Below are positions 21,308-34,500 of a stretch of 64,000 nt of DNA, one piece after another (the first letter of the stretch is position 1; every line of letters starts with the position of its first letter). The notes beneath the pieces were generated by a model. It did no database searches and was not told where the DNA came from. It saw nothing but the letters and a program-made list of their open reading frames with translations. The position numbers were made by a program, and so were the translations under genes. The DNA lies in assembly GCA_907165275.2 (NCBI GenBank), contig OU015655.1:7452501-7516500 (forward strand). Reading direction: 5' to 3'. The DNA is from Zygaena filipendulae (taxonomy: Eukaryota > Arthropoda > Insecta > Lepidoptera > Zygaenidae).

Positions 21308-24183
21308 ATATATTGAATTCTGTCTGTTCTCTGCAGTTTCACCTGCATTAATTTGATAATGCCCTTCAGGAGCAAAACAAATGTAGGTATGAATATAATG
21401 ACCTATCAATCAAGATGTTCAAAATGCCAGCTCTGCTCACTCAAAACAAGTGTAGTAGTCGTTAGTATCTTTACATAATGTATGATGATCATGATGGGAT
21501 GTAGTGACAGCCGACAGGGCTATACTTGTACATATTGTGTGGGTAGACCTTGATACAGTAACGTTGTGGTTTTGTTTTTTGTCTGCAGAATTTACCCTTA
21601 GAAGTTATATGATGACTAACAGACACCTGCAATTAACCATATTTGCAAAGATTGAGTTTTTTATTTCAGATTTGTTCCATACAAATTTGCCCTTAATTCA
21701 ACAATATCTGATAATAATTTTAAGTCACTTTTATTTATGGATGCAAATTGTAACATTTATACCTGATATTACATGTTATGTTTGGAAATGCTCTTAACCC
21801 ATATGCTATGTTGTATAATATTAAATTTATAGATACAAATGTAAAAGTATGCAATTTGTTGAATTATATTGAAAATAATTACCTAGTGTAGGCCACTCCA
21901 TAGTGTCTGGCATATTCATGACTCCTTTTTCTTCTAGTTTGTGTGATGATTTTAATATCAAAGCTATTTGAATTCAGGCAGCTTCAGTTCGAGGCATGCG
22001 CATGACTTCTGGGTTAAAATTAATGGTTTTTTTCAATAAATGATTTTGATATGACGAACATATATATATTTTGATATGACGAACACAATAAGGTCAAAGT
22101 TGGGGAGTCGCTTGTGTAAATATTTTTTGTTTGACAAGTTTTAGACAAAAAATATAAATTTGTGGTGTCACCCTTTTCTAAAAGAGCCACTAAATTTCAA
22201 GATACTGGGCACCCCATTCTGTCTATTAATTTATTAAATCTCTTGGTTTACCCTTATTTTTGCACCATTAATTGTAACAGACAGATCAGACAGACAGAGT
22301 GGCAAATCTATAATTTTTATTGCCTAATTTTACATGACTCTGTCAAAAGGGTAGCGATAGTTAGGGGGATTTATGTATCAAGGCGATAAGTTATTTAATA
22401 TTGAATGTAAATTAGGTATTATCGATCTCACTCAATCGTTTAAGTACCAGTTCATTCTATACAGGCTTAAATATTTTTACAGTTACTTAAATCAATTTAA
22501 TTTCTCGGGTTTATAATCTCTTTACGCTTCTTTATTTCAATTTATGCGATTATTTTGCTTTTGTGTTAAAGTAGGTACTTGACCTACTACTGGTAATTAT
22601 TATATTACCATTCTTCAACCAATTGTGTATGTAGTTTAATAAATAAGCAATCAATAACATTTTCAGGAAGCAAATTCACTTCGGTGTTTGTACATACTAG
22701 ATTGTATATGTATAAATTATGAACTTATTTTCTACTCGTAATATCCTACATATCTATTATTTCCGAATCGGTTGAAGATATAATAATAGATTATCAAGGT
22801 TTTTTATCTAGAAAATCCTATTAGTCGTGTATAAATAAGGTGTAAAGCTGTAAAATAAATTACATACATTTCGGAAATAAAACTCGGTTTCTCTTTATTT
22901 AGATAGTTTTTAATTATTTTAATAACTTAGGTCAGTTGCACAGGCTTGTACGTTGTTTTTAGGTACAATTTTAAGAGCCTAAAGAGCCAAATTCAAAGCG
23001 TATTGTTAATTTTTATAGAATTTGCTTATAAATAGAAGAGTAAGTATAACACAGGTCTGCGTTAAGTAATTTCATATCAAATATGTAGAGTGTAGAAGAG
23101 TGGACACGCTTTGTCTAGACGATTACTTCGTCAATTTTGAAGATATTGCAAATCTTTAAAACGATGGAATTTGCAAGGCTTAATGCATAAAATGAAAAAA
23201 AAAAAAAATTACTCACGATACATTCAATGACACAAGTATTAAATATGCACTCGAAAGCGCTACAAACGCGCATAAAATACAATCATATTTAAATATACAT
23301 AATCAAATAAAAGTTCATAGTAAAAACATCCGCAAAAGTACAATACTTTATCTGGCGATATTTCTATTATTCAGCGTTTTTTATCCTATCCATTATGTGA
23401 TGGAGAATCATTTTATAGTTTTGCAATATCTTTAAAATCAACGGAGTAATGTTCTGGCCACACTTTCCGACCTTATATTGCAAATATAGCTTTATCTTAA
23501 TAATGTGTATTTACTTACAACATAAGCAAAGTGGAGACGACAATACGACAATAAATGAAAAAAGCGGCAATTCTTAATATATTAGAGTATAAGAAATGAT
23601 CAAATGTGTCCTAATATTATCGAAATAGAGGAATTAAATTTTTCGAATAAACTAAACAGGACAATAATAGAAATAAATAAAAATAGAACATTCGAGAACA
23701 TTCGTTAATATTCACTAACCCGCGATAAGAGCGGCAACAACGCGTACGCGCGGTGTGATCTGATTGGCGCCATGCACGCTGAATGTCGCTGCGAGTTGGC
23801 AACGTAGCGTATTTGTACCTATACGGAAGTTGTTTATCTACCCGAAGGTCGTTTACCTACCTGTGAGAACTTAGGTACCTAGGAAAAAAAATACAGGGTA
23901 AAGAATTTTTTTATAAATTTCGATTTTGTGCCGGATTTTGATTTTCTTATTTGTTAGTTTCAGCCGGTGTTTTAATTTATTGTCGTATTGTCGTCTTCAC
24001 CCGTTATATTAATATTTATCTTTCAATTGATTATTAATAATTTTATTTCATATTTTATTGTTATATACTTGTATCTTACACGACAATCATCTGAATCTAG
24101 TAAATGTGACTGGTATATATATCATATAAATAAGTTTTATATTTTTATACTATAGTTAAAACAAAATATATTAACCACTTCCA
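21308..24183. other. gene-free stretch
   Basis: I see no supported exon or recognised repeat across about 2.9 kb. Open frames of up to 97 codons (21504-21797) have no motif and AT-driven composition. A GC-richer block at about 23720-23800 (GCGCGGTGTG words) could be an unassigned promoter. Confidence 0.5.
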
Positions 24184-24241
24184 CTTCACAACACACAGAT
24201 CTACTTGATTCTACACTAAGCTATAAGCTTGTGTTCCGTCT
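24184..24241 (-). repeat. SINE fragment
   Basis: ACAACACACAGATCTACTTG and AAGCTTGTGTTCC match, inverted, the 3' body of the tRNA-derived SINE at 4909-5180. Confidence 0.65.
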
Positions 24242-24315
24242 AAGATGGAAACTTGTCAAAAGAATAATTTGCAGATTTGTGATTAATCAAATGATTGACG
24301 CATTTGTTTGAGTAT

Positions 24316-24765
24316 TTAACCAAAGGAGACGCTATAGGCGCAATGACGACGCGAAGTGCCCAACAAAAGTAAACCGGCTGAGAGTGGAGGCATAGAAAGG
24401 TTGAAGCAACGCACACTATATTAGGCCACATTATTATTAGTCACAACTAAGTAAGTGAATACGAACACAAGTAACATAAATTCATGACCGGGTATGAGTG
24501 TGTGTATATGTGTATATGTATGCAGTGCTGTCATACTTTAGTAAGTGAATACGAACACAAGTAACACAAACTTTATATCAATTCATGACCGGGTATGAGC
24601 GTGTGTATATGTGTATATGTATGCAGTGCTATCATACTTTAGTAAGTGAATACGAACACAAGTAACACAAACTTTATATCAATTCATGACCGGGTATGAG
24701 TGTGTGTATATGTATATGTGTATGAGGGAATCGTTTCGTTTGTCCATGCCGTCTCCTTTGGTTAA
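24316..24765. repeat. inverted repeat enclosing a 101-bp tandem repeat
   Basis: TTAACCAAAGGAGACG (24316-24331) and its exact complement CGTCTCCTTTGGTTAA (24750-24765) flank three tandem units at 24451-24540, 24541-24641 and 24642 to about 24727. Each unit starts GTAAGTGAATACGAACACAA and has GGGTATGAGTGTGTGTATAT-like text. The first unit lacks about 11 bp and the third is partial. Probably an element with an internal minisatellite. Confidence 0.85.
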
Positions 24766-24930
24766 GTAGGTGCTCTGTGCGCACGAAATGCGTGCGTGAC
24801 TGACTGACTACCTATATCGAAATTAGCCCGAAAAAAAAAACAAGAATTTTCAACTTGGTGTTTACTTAGGTAGATTGTGACATTTGAATTCGATTATTTC
24901 GCGGAATAAGATGAGATGGTGAAAGATTTT

Positions 24931-25724
24931 TAACCGACTTCCAAAAAGGAGGAGGTTCTATGTTCGATTGTAAGTATTTTTTTTTATGTATGTTCACCGA
25001 TTACTCGAAGACGGACCGAAATGAAATTTTTTTTTTTGTTTGAAAGGGGATACTCCCATATTGATTCCATTGTCACCAAGTCGAGATCTGATGATGGGAT
25101 CTTGGAGTAATCGAGGGAACTCTTCAAAAATTATAGGTACACCTATAGCAATTTTTGGATTTTTTATAGTAAATCGTTTATTTGTTTTCGGAAAGTAAAA
25201 TTTGAAGAAGTGGAACTGATGATGAAGACCACAGATGGTCACCAGAACTACTAAATAATAGGTATTTCACAGATTCCGATTCGTTAACTTTAATATGGTT
25301 TCTAAACAATTTATGCTCGTCACAATGTATATGGTGAAGTGGAACTGATGATGATGTACCAGGAGAACTCCTCAACAATTAACGTCCCTGCATCGGGAAA
25401 AGCAATATTTTGTAAAAGGTGATGAGCAGTTGACATTAGGCTATTGTAACTTAGAGAAATTACGAACTAAGTCACTTAAAAGCGAGAAATAAACAAATTT
25501 TTAACAAAAAAATTAAAACCGACTTCCAAAAACACAAAACTAAAAATCTAAAAATAAAAAGCTAAAAATAACAACATACCGATTTAATCCAAAAGACAAA
25601 AACACACGTAATATTAGTATTGGTTTGTGCTACCACTAATCGGTATGAAGTCGGTGACAGTAGTCGGTATGTTGTTATTTTTACCTTTTTATTTTTAGTT
25701 TTGTGTTTTTGGAAGTCGGTTTTA
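24931..25724. repeat. AACCGACTTCC foldback repeat, copy 2
   Basis: Starts TAACCGACTTCCAAAAAGGA and ends GTTTTTGGAAGTCGGTTTTA, so both terminal inverted copies are kept. Very close to copy 1 over 5855-6560. The central loop of the inner foldback is mostly deleted. Confidence 0.8.
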
Positions 25725-26950
25725 ATTTTTTTTAACTATTCGATGATGTTAAGACTTCTATTTTTCTTAGTTAAAGAGCGAACGCAATCAAGTTCAAAAA
25801 GTGTCTCTTTTTTCCTACTCTATTCATAAAAAAACAACTGACTTGACTGACCTCATACCCTCGCTTAATTAATAATAGCGCAAAAATGTATTCGATAAGG
25901 ACGTCAAATTCACATTAATGCTTACAATTTTTACATGTAGAGCGTAAACACGCGTCCTTTTTTATTGCTCTTATAAGATAAATATTTAAACGGTCAACAT
26001 CACACAATTCACGGATTACGTTAATAACAAAAATATAACAAAATATAGTAACATACTTACTAACTAAATAACTTAATTTAACAATTATAGCAAACATGGA
26101 GATAAACGACTTTAAAGACAAAAAGCACTTCTTTTACTATATAATATGATATAATGTCTATTGCTTTCTATACGACTAACATTATATTATTTTCAAATTA
26201 AAGTCATCACTGTAAGCTTACCGCGTTCTGCTCAAATTTTCACAGCAACAAGCGTTCATGATTTGTTTTCATGATGTCCCAACTTCGAACTTGAGCAGAT
26301 TACAACTTCTATCGTAATTAAATATAACGCAGCTATCAATATACTTGTAATATTTTTCTGCTAGAATAAAGAATCACTCCAAAATATACAAATAGGTAAT
26401 TATATTTATTTACACATGTACACTAATTATGTGTCGAATTTTCACTAAATCACAATTACATCTTTTATTTTGGCATTGAATATTATTAAAAAAAAATTAA
26501 TAGCATGATTAAAATATATGCAAGGAATTACATGTGAGGACTGAGGAGTCATTTTATTGCATTTTTTTAAGTACACGCAGAGCATCAAAAAACGTACTTA
26601 ATGAAAAAAAAAATGGAAATATTTATATTAATAATTATAATGACGGTCAACGTGTAGCGGTATCTAATCTTCTGGTTTAATACCTTGTTGTAATTCCCCT
26701 TGTTTAAAATATTAAAACATTAGAATCGCCGACCCTGCCCGGAGTTACTCCTACGCCATACTTAAATAAAATATTTCGTTCTTTCATTATGCTACATAAT
26801 AATAATTTTGTAAATATCCATAGATCCGAACTATAATAAATCTAATAAAATACATGAATATCGGTGACTGTATCGGTATCGGTGACTAGGCGATTATACA
26901 ATAATAGCATTAGTATACCTATTTAATAACGGCACGTATTAAGTCAAAGT
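25725..26950. other. gene-free AT-rich stretch
   Basis: No supported exon or repeat. Confidence 0.55.
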
Positions 26951-28247
26951 ACGTGGATCGTTTGAAAAGTTCTCGGCCTAACTTAAATTTGAGGGTAGTA
27001 TTTAAATAAATATATGTATGTACATTTATTTGATAGCCTGATATTTTAACTAATTGAGTGTACAATTGGTCGCATAGTAATTTTTTGACGATATATTGTT
27101 TGGATGAATCCGTGTCAACCTCGGAGAATAGAAAAAAACTAATTCCTAGAGGCGTGGTTAAATATTTTTCGCATATGACGCCAAGTCAAATTAAGGGCGA
27201 CATGGATATTAAAATTGGGGAAACCTGCACCTTTGTATTCGATGGGGAAAACTAGGTAACTTGGTTAAAACATGGTAGAGAGAGAGTCGATGACGATCCG
27301 AGGTGCGCGCATGCAAGCCGTCGGCATCCAACACTAAAATAAATCATCGATAAATCCATAAAATAGCGGTTGCAGAAGACCGAAAATTATAAGAGGAGAA
27401 AATAAGTGATACTACAAGGATCCTGACTGAGTGGGTTTACCATTTTTTAAGAATTATTATTGAAAAAAGTTTCATCAAGATAGCTGCCGCCTTTGTTAAC
27501 CGTAGAGTAAAATTTCAATCGGGTTCAAATTTTTAGAGAGAATCTGGCGTTATCTCGAAGGGAAACTAGCGATGTTTTGAGAATATTTATAATCAATGAC
27601 GAAACGGATTTACTACTACATCCCTGAAACGGAAAAACAATCAAAATAATGGAAACAGTGATTCTTATCCACCGAAGAAAGGCAAGTCACATGCATCGGC
27701 GGTAAACGTGATGTTATCAGTTTTCTGGGATTATAAGGGAGTTATTTTAATTGACTACCTCCCCAATAGTCAAACCGTAACAGATTAATACTACGCAAAT
27801 TTTCCAGACAAATTAACTAAAGAAAATCCCGAAAAAAGACTGTAATTGGCCAAACCAAAGATCTTGTTGCATCGGCATAATGCATCAGCGCACACGTCAT
27901 CTGTTGCCATGGTTAAGCTCCATGAACTTCGAATTGAACTACTGAACCCACCTTATTCGGCTGATTTAGCAACATCAGATTATTATATATTTATATATTA
28001 TATTATACCTGTTCCCTAAATTAAAAAAACACTTGGCTGGATGAAAATTTTCTGCCAACGAAGAAGTTATAGCTGAGATATAGCGGTTTTTTGAGGAGTT
28101 GCTTATAAGGAAGATATAGAAGCGCTGGAACTTAGATGGAATGAGTGCATTATGATAGGTAGAGAATATGTGAAACAATAATAATCAAGAATTGTAAAAT
28201 TTGTATTGTTTTCTTGGTGAGGCCGAGAACTTTCAAACGACCCACGT
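26951..28247 (+). pseudogene. decayed mariner transposon
   Basis: Inverted ends ACGTGGATCGTTTGAAAAGT with TCTCGGCCTA at the left, and AGGCCGAGAACTTTCAAACG with ACCCACGT at the right. The 1297-bp length is the classic mariner size. Broken + strand frames give transposase pieces: near 27900 an AHT-like HNASAHTS stretch, then PPYSADLATSDYYIF and LFPKLKKHLAG, matching the mariner PPYSPDLAPSDY and LKKxLxG region around the last catalytic Asp. There are many stops and frameshifts, so it is inactive. It ends 257 bp beyond the gamma-SNAP stop. Confidence 0.88.
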
Positions 28248-28503
28248 CCGTAGGTATATCATTGATCCGTATTTTTTAATGCATTATGACAACTTAAAAC
28301 TATGAAGACAAAGTCGTGTGCATCTTCACGTACAAGGATAAGAAGCAAAGGTTTGTGACGCGCAAGACGCACAACGCATTTTTTTTTTCAATGCAGACCC
28401 GCCTTTACGCGCTAGTTTATGTAATTTTTCTACAGTGCATCGAAATAATCAAGTAGTTAAACACATCTAGACATAAATGAATTTTACGTTTTAAAGGACC
28501 TGT

Positions 28504-31500
28504 TTAACACAAACCGTCTTCATCTTCCGACACATCGGCTTGATTGTTAGGGACTGGCTCTGGCTCGTTTGGGGACTCATTGTCACCTCTAGGCGACTGT
28601 GGAGATGAGGTTTCGTTCTGTGAAGCAATTGTCACATTATTTAGCATAATTATCTCTTAAAATTTAAGTATTTCAATTAGGTTACTGTTCATACTGTTCA
28701 TAACAGGATAGGACTTTATTGGACGATTTTACGTGACCACATGACATTTTCTATAGCGATAACGCATGTTACGGGGTCATCCACCGTAAGTTCGTAACAT
28801 GTTTTGAGGAAAGTTATGAAGGATAAAAGTTTTTTGGTTCGTTCCTGTAAAATTAGAATAGTGATGTCCCTAGGGATGTCGATATGTTTTCCGGCGAGCT
28901 TAGCCAAATATTTGTCTCTTTAATTAAACAATTAATGCTTTTTATTTGATGTCAGATCCTGAACTACAGTTTTCACTATTTTAATTTTTAGTTATTAAAC
29001 AAAAAATAATACTGTTGCTGTACCCTGTACTTTGGAACATAGCTCTTACCTCTGCTGTTTGTGTCTCGTTTTGTGCCAGTAAAAAAATAAAAAATGAATA
29101 CGGCTGACGGGGTTGTATTGCTCACCTCCGTGTTAGAAGTTTTGGTGCTGACGTAAGAGGGCGCCGCGTTCTCGCGCACGCACGCCTTGGGCGCGGGGTT
29201 GATGCCCTCCGGCAGCGGCACGGTGGTCGCGAGCCGCGCGTACTCCACGTCCATGTTGCGTATGAACGGCGACGCGAGCGCCCGCCTCGCGGACTCGCGG
29301 TCCTCCTCGTCGTACGCGGCCAGCAGCTGCTCGATCGTCTGCATCTCGGACGCTTCGCAGTTGTTACCCCACTCCTGTGTTTACAATCAATCCATATTTG
29401 TATAGTACACAATAACATTTCACAACACACACACAGATGTACTCGATCCCACACTAAGCTATAATCTTGTGTCGTGGAAACCAAGGAAACTTATTATTAC
29501 ACATAATAATGGTGTTATTAATGGTGTTATTAATGGTGTAGATATATAAACACGCACAGACTAGAAAGTGAAACCCTGTGTTCACCACACAAAGCCCACT
29601 GGAAATCGAACCTTCAGGTTACCTTTAGGTATAAGGATACTTAACGATACACATTTGGTGGGCGAGGATTGGCGTCGTCCGTTTGAGACGGAATAACAAA
29701 TTCACAAAACGATATTTAATGTACACAGGAAAATTTATTCACAAAAGTTCTTACAACACCTAATTGTTCACCAAATCATGTACAGAAGGAGGGGAAGAAG
29801 ATTATTTTAACTAAGTATTCACACTAACATGCTCTACATATAAACATTAAGATAATTGAAATTTTGGATAGAAAGGTAACAAAGATATCACTAGAGATGC
29901 GTTTTTTAAAGCTAACTGACATTAGGCAACTGCGCATGCCTGAGCTGTCCGGACATGCGCAGTTTAAGCGTACCTTGACAAAGAGACGGTATTATTTACA
30001 ACGGTCCGTTTCCATTGTACCGCGTGGATGTGCAGTAACAATGAAAACGGATGACGAATGAATTACACGAGAAATACATACAAATGTACCAAAATGTGAG
30101 TGGCGGACGCCACACACATATAAATATTTTTTTTATATATTGTACCCCATATTATAATACCCAATAAATGAATCAGTTTCACTGCTCAGTGCTCACGCAC
30201 GCTATCTCCTTACGCATGGTTTCAGTAAGAAACACATAGTTCAGAATAGCGAGATATGTACTCACAAGAAATATAATATACCTAATGAATCCTACTTTTT
30301 TCTTTCTTTGTAGCCTATAAGTACGTCGATAAATTTTGATACTAAAACAATTTAGAACCAATTGCGCATACTGTACTTTGTAGTATTGTAAATAAAAAAA
30401 AATGCATAAAACACCGAGTTAAAAACATTCTTCTGAGCATTTGCTACTAACTTTATAAGCCTTTTCAGCTGCAACAGGGTCACCTCTGGCTAGTTGAACG
30501 AGAACTATCGCCACCGTCAGCCTCCCCACCGCGCCGGTATTGCCATGCTCCTGGTGGTAGCCTATCTCGCGACGCAAGCAATCCAGAGCTCGGTCGTACC
30601 TATATTATATATAATAAACTATATTATTAATTATATTATAAACAGTGAACATACTCAGCTAATAAAACACTTATACAAATTGAAATATCAAATCCAACAG
30701 ACAATAGATCTGGAGGCACGGTAGTGCCCCCGCCAAGACGAGCCAGCGAAGCGCAAGGGCACTACCTATCTTTTCTCGAAGCGCTTCGTCGTTTTTTTGA
30801 ACCCTTGGAACTTGGGTCTGGATTATACCAGATAAACAAAATTTTCGGGATATGTTGTAAATAGCAGACTTATTGAATATATAAAGTTTTAATTGCATAG
30901 CTTTCATACTTTAGATTTTATTGATTTCGAAATAATATGTGGCTTGGCCGTTTCGTCACTACAAAGAACTATTATATAACAGAAAAGTAATAAACAATGG
31001 ATCAATTTTTCACCTTAAGCCCATGTGAATGTAGCAAAATGGCCAAGCCATATATTTTGACTAAGGTGTAGAGTTTGTGAAGTTAGGCCTTGTAGAGTTA
31101 GGGTGTGTAGAGTTAGAAGCTTGGCTCTACATAAGACCTGATAACTTTTTGAAAGTGCTGGTATATGATCTCGTCTTGGCAACATTTTATATGAAAATGT
31201 TTTTGTTGGGATCTATATCTTTACAGCAAATTATATGGACAAAGTTTTATTTGTGAATTATGAATATTATGAAAAACTCACAACTGCAGCTTGACGAGAA
31301 TCCTAGAAGCCTTGCTAATGTATTCAGCTGACTGATGTTGACCACATTCTGCCTAAATAATAGAGTTTCAATTACAGATTGTTTTAAAAATTAATAAAAT
31401 AAAATATGTATATATTATCTAATTATTGATGGATGACTTTGCCATAGATATGTAATTATATAGGGCGATTCGTATACCATCACCAATACATATAATATGT

Positions 31501-34500
31501 ACAACAATAATTCATATGCATCATACAAATACTGCTACAATGATATATTTTTTATTTCTCATAAATAAAAAAGTAAATGGACCAGAGTTAAAATATTTAT
31601 GCTTACTGCAGAGACATCGGCGGCCTGTTGGAACAAAGTAGCCGCCATCATAGGTTCTTTTTCTTCAATAATTTTAGCGGTTTTATCGAGCACGTTAGCT
31701 CCAGCGTCCCCTGAGCCATGTTGTTGGTAAAGACTACTGGATTGAGTGGCTAAATTGAATAACTGAAATAAATAAAAAACCCTTTTAAATGTTGGTAAAT
31801 AAAATATCGTAAATTCCAACGTACAAAGCGACATGTCCGTCAGAACCTCTACTTTTACACTTGACATGTAAAAACTGTTGCTTATAGTTTTTTGTTAACA
31901 GATATTAAGAAAACAAAATTAAGCAACAATTAAATTAACATACATAGAAATATGCATTTGTCTTGTGACAAAAATTGCCATCGACGGTCCCTACAAAGCG
32001 ATATCAAATAATAGAGATTACTAGCTGTGCCCCGCGGTTTCACCCGCGTGAGTTTCGGAGTTCCCGCAGGAACTCCCTTTAGGGGGATGAAAAATAGATA
32101 GTAGCCGATTCTCAGGCTTACTGAATATGCATAAAAAATTTCATGAGAATCAGTCAAGCCGTTTCGGAGGAGTATGGGAACGAACATTGTGACACGAGAA
32201 TTTTATATATTAGATTATAAAGAAACGACACTCCGCCTCCCACCAATTTCATTGCCCTCTCATACCTCGCGAAAATGATCTTGGTAGACCGAGGAATGTT
32301 TGACACATGTGTAGAATCTACATGTGACAATTATTCACTGACCGCTGACAGTTACTGTCAGCTCACTTTCAACCTTACGATACGCACATACGCACAACAC
32401 GTGTACGCACAAGACGGCCGTCTTTACTTATGGGAAAGTACTTGAATCAGTTCATTTTTATGGATTGTCACCGGCCTGGCGATATCTCAGAAACTGAGGT
32501 TTGCAAGAAAGCGTAATAAAAGTTCAAATCACTGGTTCTGGTCTTAGGTCTGGGTCCGGTTCCGGATTAGGTCGGGGTATTTAATTTAAGCTAAAGAATT
32601 AAAAAATAAACACCTCTTCAGGAGAAGATGTCTCTTTGCTGACAATAATAGCATTCTCAATTGCCTTAGCCGCATGGAAGTACGAATTGTTTTTCGTGTA
32701 AAATTCTGACGCTTTCAAATGACACTCTTTTGAGTTCTTCAGATCACGAGCAATGCGGTAACACTGAGCTGCAAAAATACACAAACGTTAATAATCTAAT
32801 ATTAATTCTTCCTTTTGTCAAAATGCACCTTAAAGAAGGCATTAAAAAAATCTTAAACATTTTATTAACAACTAGCTATTCCCCGCGGTTTCACCCGCGG
32901 TAATTTCGAAGTTTACTTAGGAATTTCGGGATAAAAAGTACCCTGTGTCACTCAGGACTACCGTAGCTTCCTATAAGTGAAAGAACTTTCAAAACCGGTG
33001 CAGTCGATCCAGAGATAACCCCCTACAACGTCACAAACTCGCAATTTACAAACTCACACTTTACCTCTTTGTAATATTAGTATAGATATTGCTCTCTCTA
33101 TGTAAAGTTCCTGTTCTACTACCCTTGAGTGACATGATATATTTCTTCTGACTATGGAAAAAAGAGTTCCAACAAAAATACTGAAACTCATACAAGGGAA
33201 ACAGTGTGTAAACACAACAGCTAGCGTGGTAAAGCAATGTAGTGTTCAATTCCGTTTAATACGACTTACAACCCAGTAACATAAAATAAAAATGATAGAT
33301 GGTCTCAAACCTGCTTGGCTGTATTCATCAGCAGCCGAGTCATAGTCAGGTTTCCAACGGAGTAGTGATGTCTTTAATCTGATAACACAAAAAAGTTCAG
33401 TACAGTTAGTATAAAATGTTTAATACATCATATATATATACTATCTTTCAACGAGCAATATATATATATATATATATCGCGCGATTTCACCCGCGGTAAT
33501 TTCGATGTTCCCGCGGAATCGTTCCATACAACTTTGCACCCCCTTAGGGGTTTTTCATCCCCTTAGGGGTTGAATTTTCAAAAATTCTTTCTTATCGGAT
33601 CTATGATCATAATTAGAGATTTATTCATTTATTTGAACAAATTATTTATGACACGGATATCTGATAATATTTATTCATTTAAGCTTATTGCACAACATGG
33701 TACAAAAGGCGGACTTAATGCCACAGTGGCATTCTCTACCAGTCAACCTTCACGGTGTTCAGAAAGTGTGCTTGGTGGTGCTTGAGAGGAACTAAATATA
33801 ATTTCCTAGTTCAATACAAAATACATACATAATATATAAATTATACATAAAACAAAACTGAGACCCAAATATCCATTTCATCTATTTACCATATATATAA
33901 TATCCGTTTCATAAATAATTTTTTAAATAATTTTTTCGATTCCGTTGATTTTTTTCTCCACTACAAGGGCGAAACTAAAGGGAGACATGGAGGTGGCTTT
34001 ATAATCAAGAAACATCTGAAGAGTATGACAGAGGATATAATAGGAATATCGGAAAGAATTTCAATACTAACCCTGAACTTACCCACATACAAGGATAAGT
34101 GGACAATTATACAGGTATACTCACCCACAGAACAAGCTAAGAAAAACGAAATAGATGAATTCTACAAACAATTAAACACGGTCATTGGCAAGTATGCAAC
34201 CAAAAATTTAATAATAATGGGCGATTTTAATGCGCAAATAGGTGGAAACCATGAAAGTGAAAATAATATTATTGGGCCATTTACGATAGGGAAAAGAAAC
34301 AGAAACGGGAATAAATTAGTGAATCTTTGTCACGGGTGCAATTTAACCGTTTTGAATAGTGTATTTAAAAGAAACAAAACATGTTATGGATCCACGTCCA
34401 CGTCCGAATGGAAAATACAAAAACCAGATAGAATACATTCTCACAAACAGGCGCAAAATGTTCGAGGATTGTAGTTTGATATGCAATCTTAACTTCAATA

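Noticed and set aside
24451..24727. CRISPR-like array
   Set aside because: Units are contiguous 101-bp tandem copies without spacers, in an animal genome.
29122..29484. 120-codon Arg-rich minus frame
   Set aside because: Wrong-frame shadow of gamma-SNAP exon 7.
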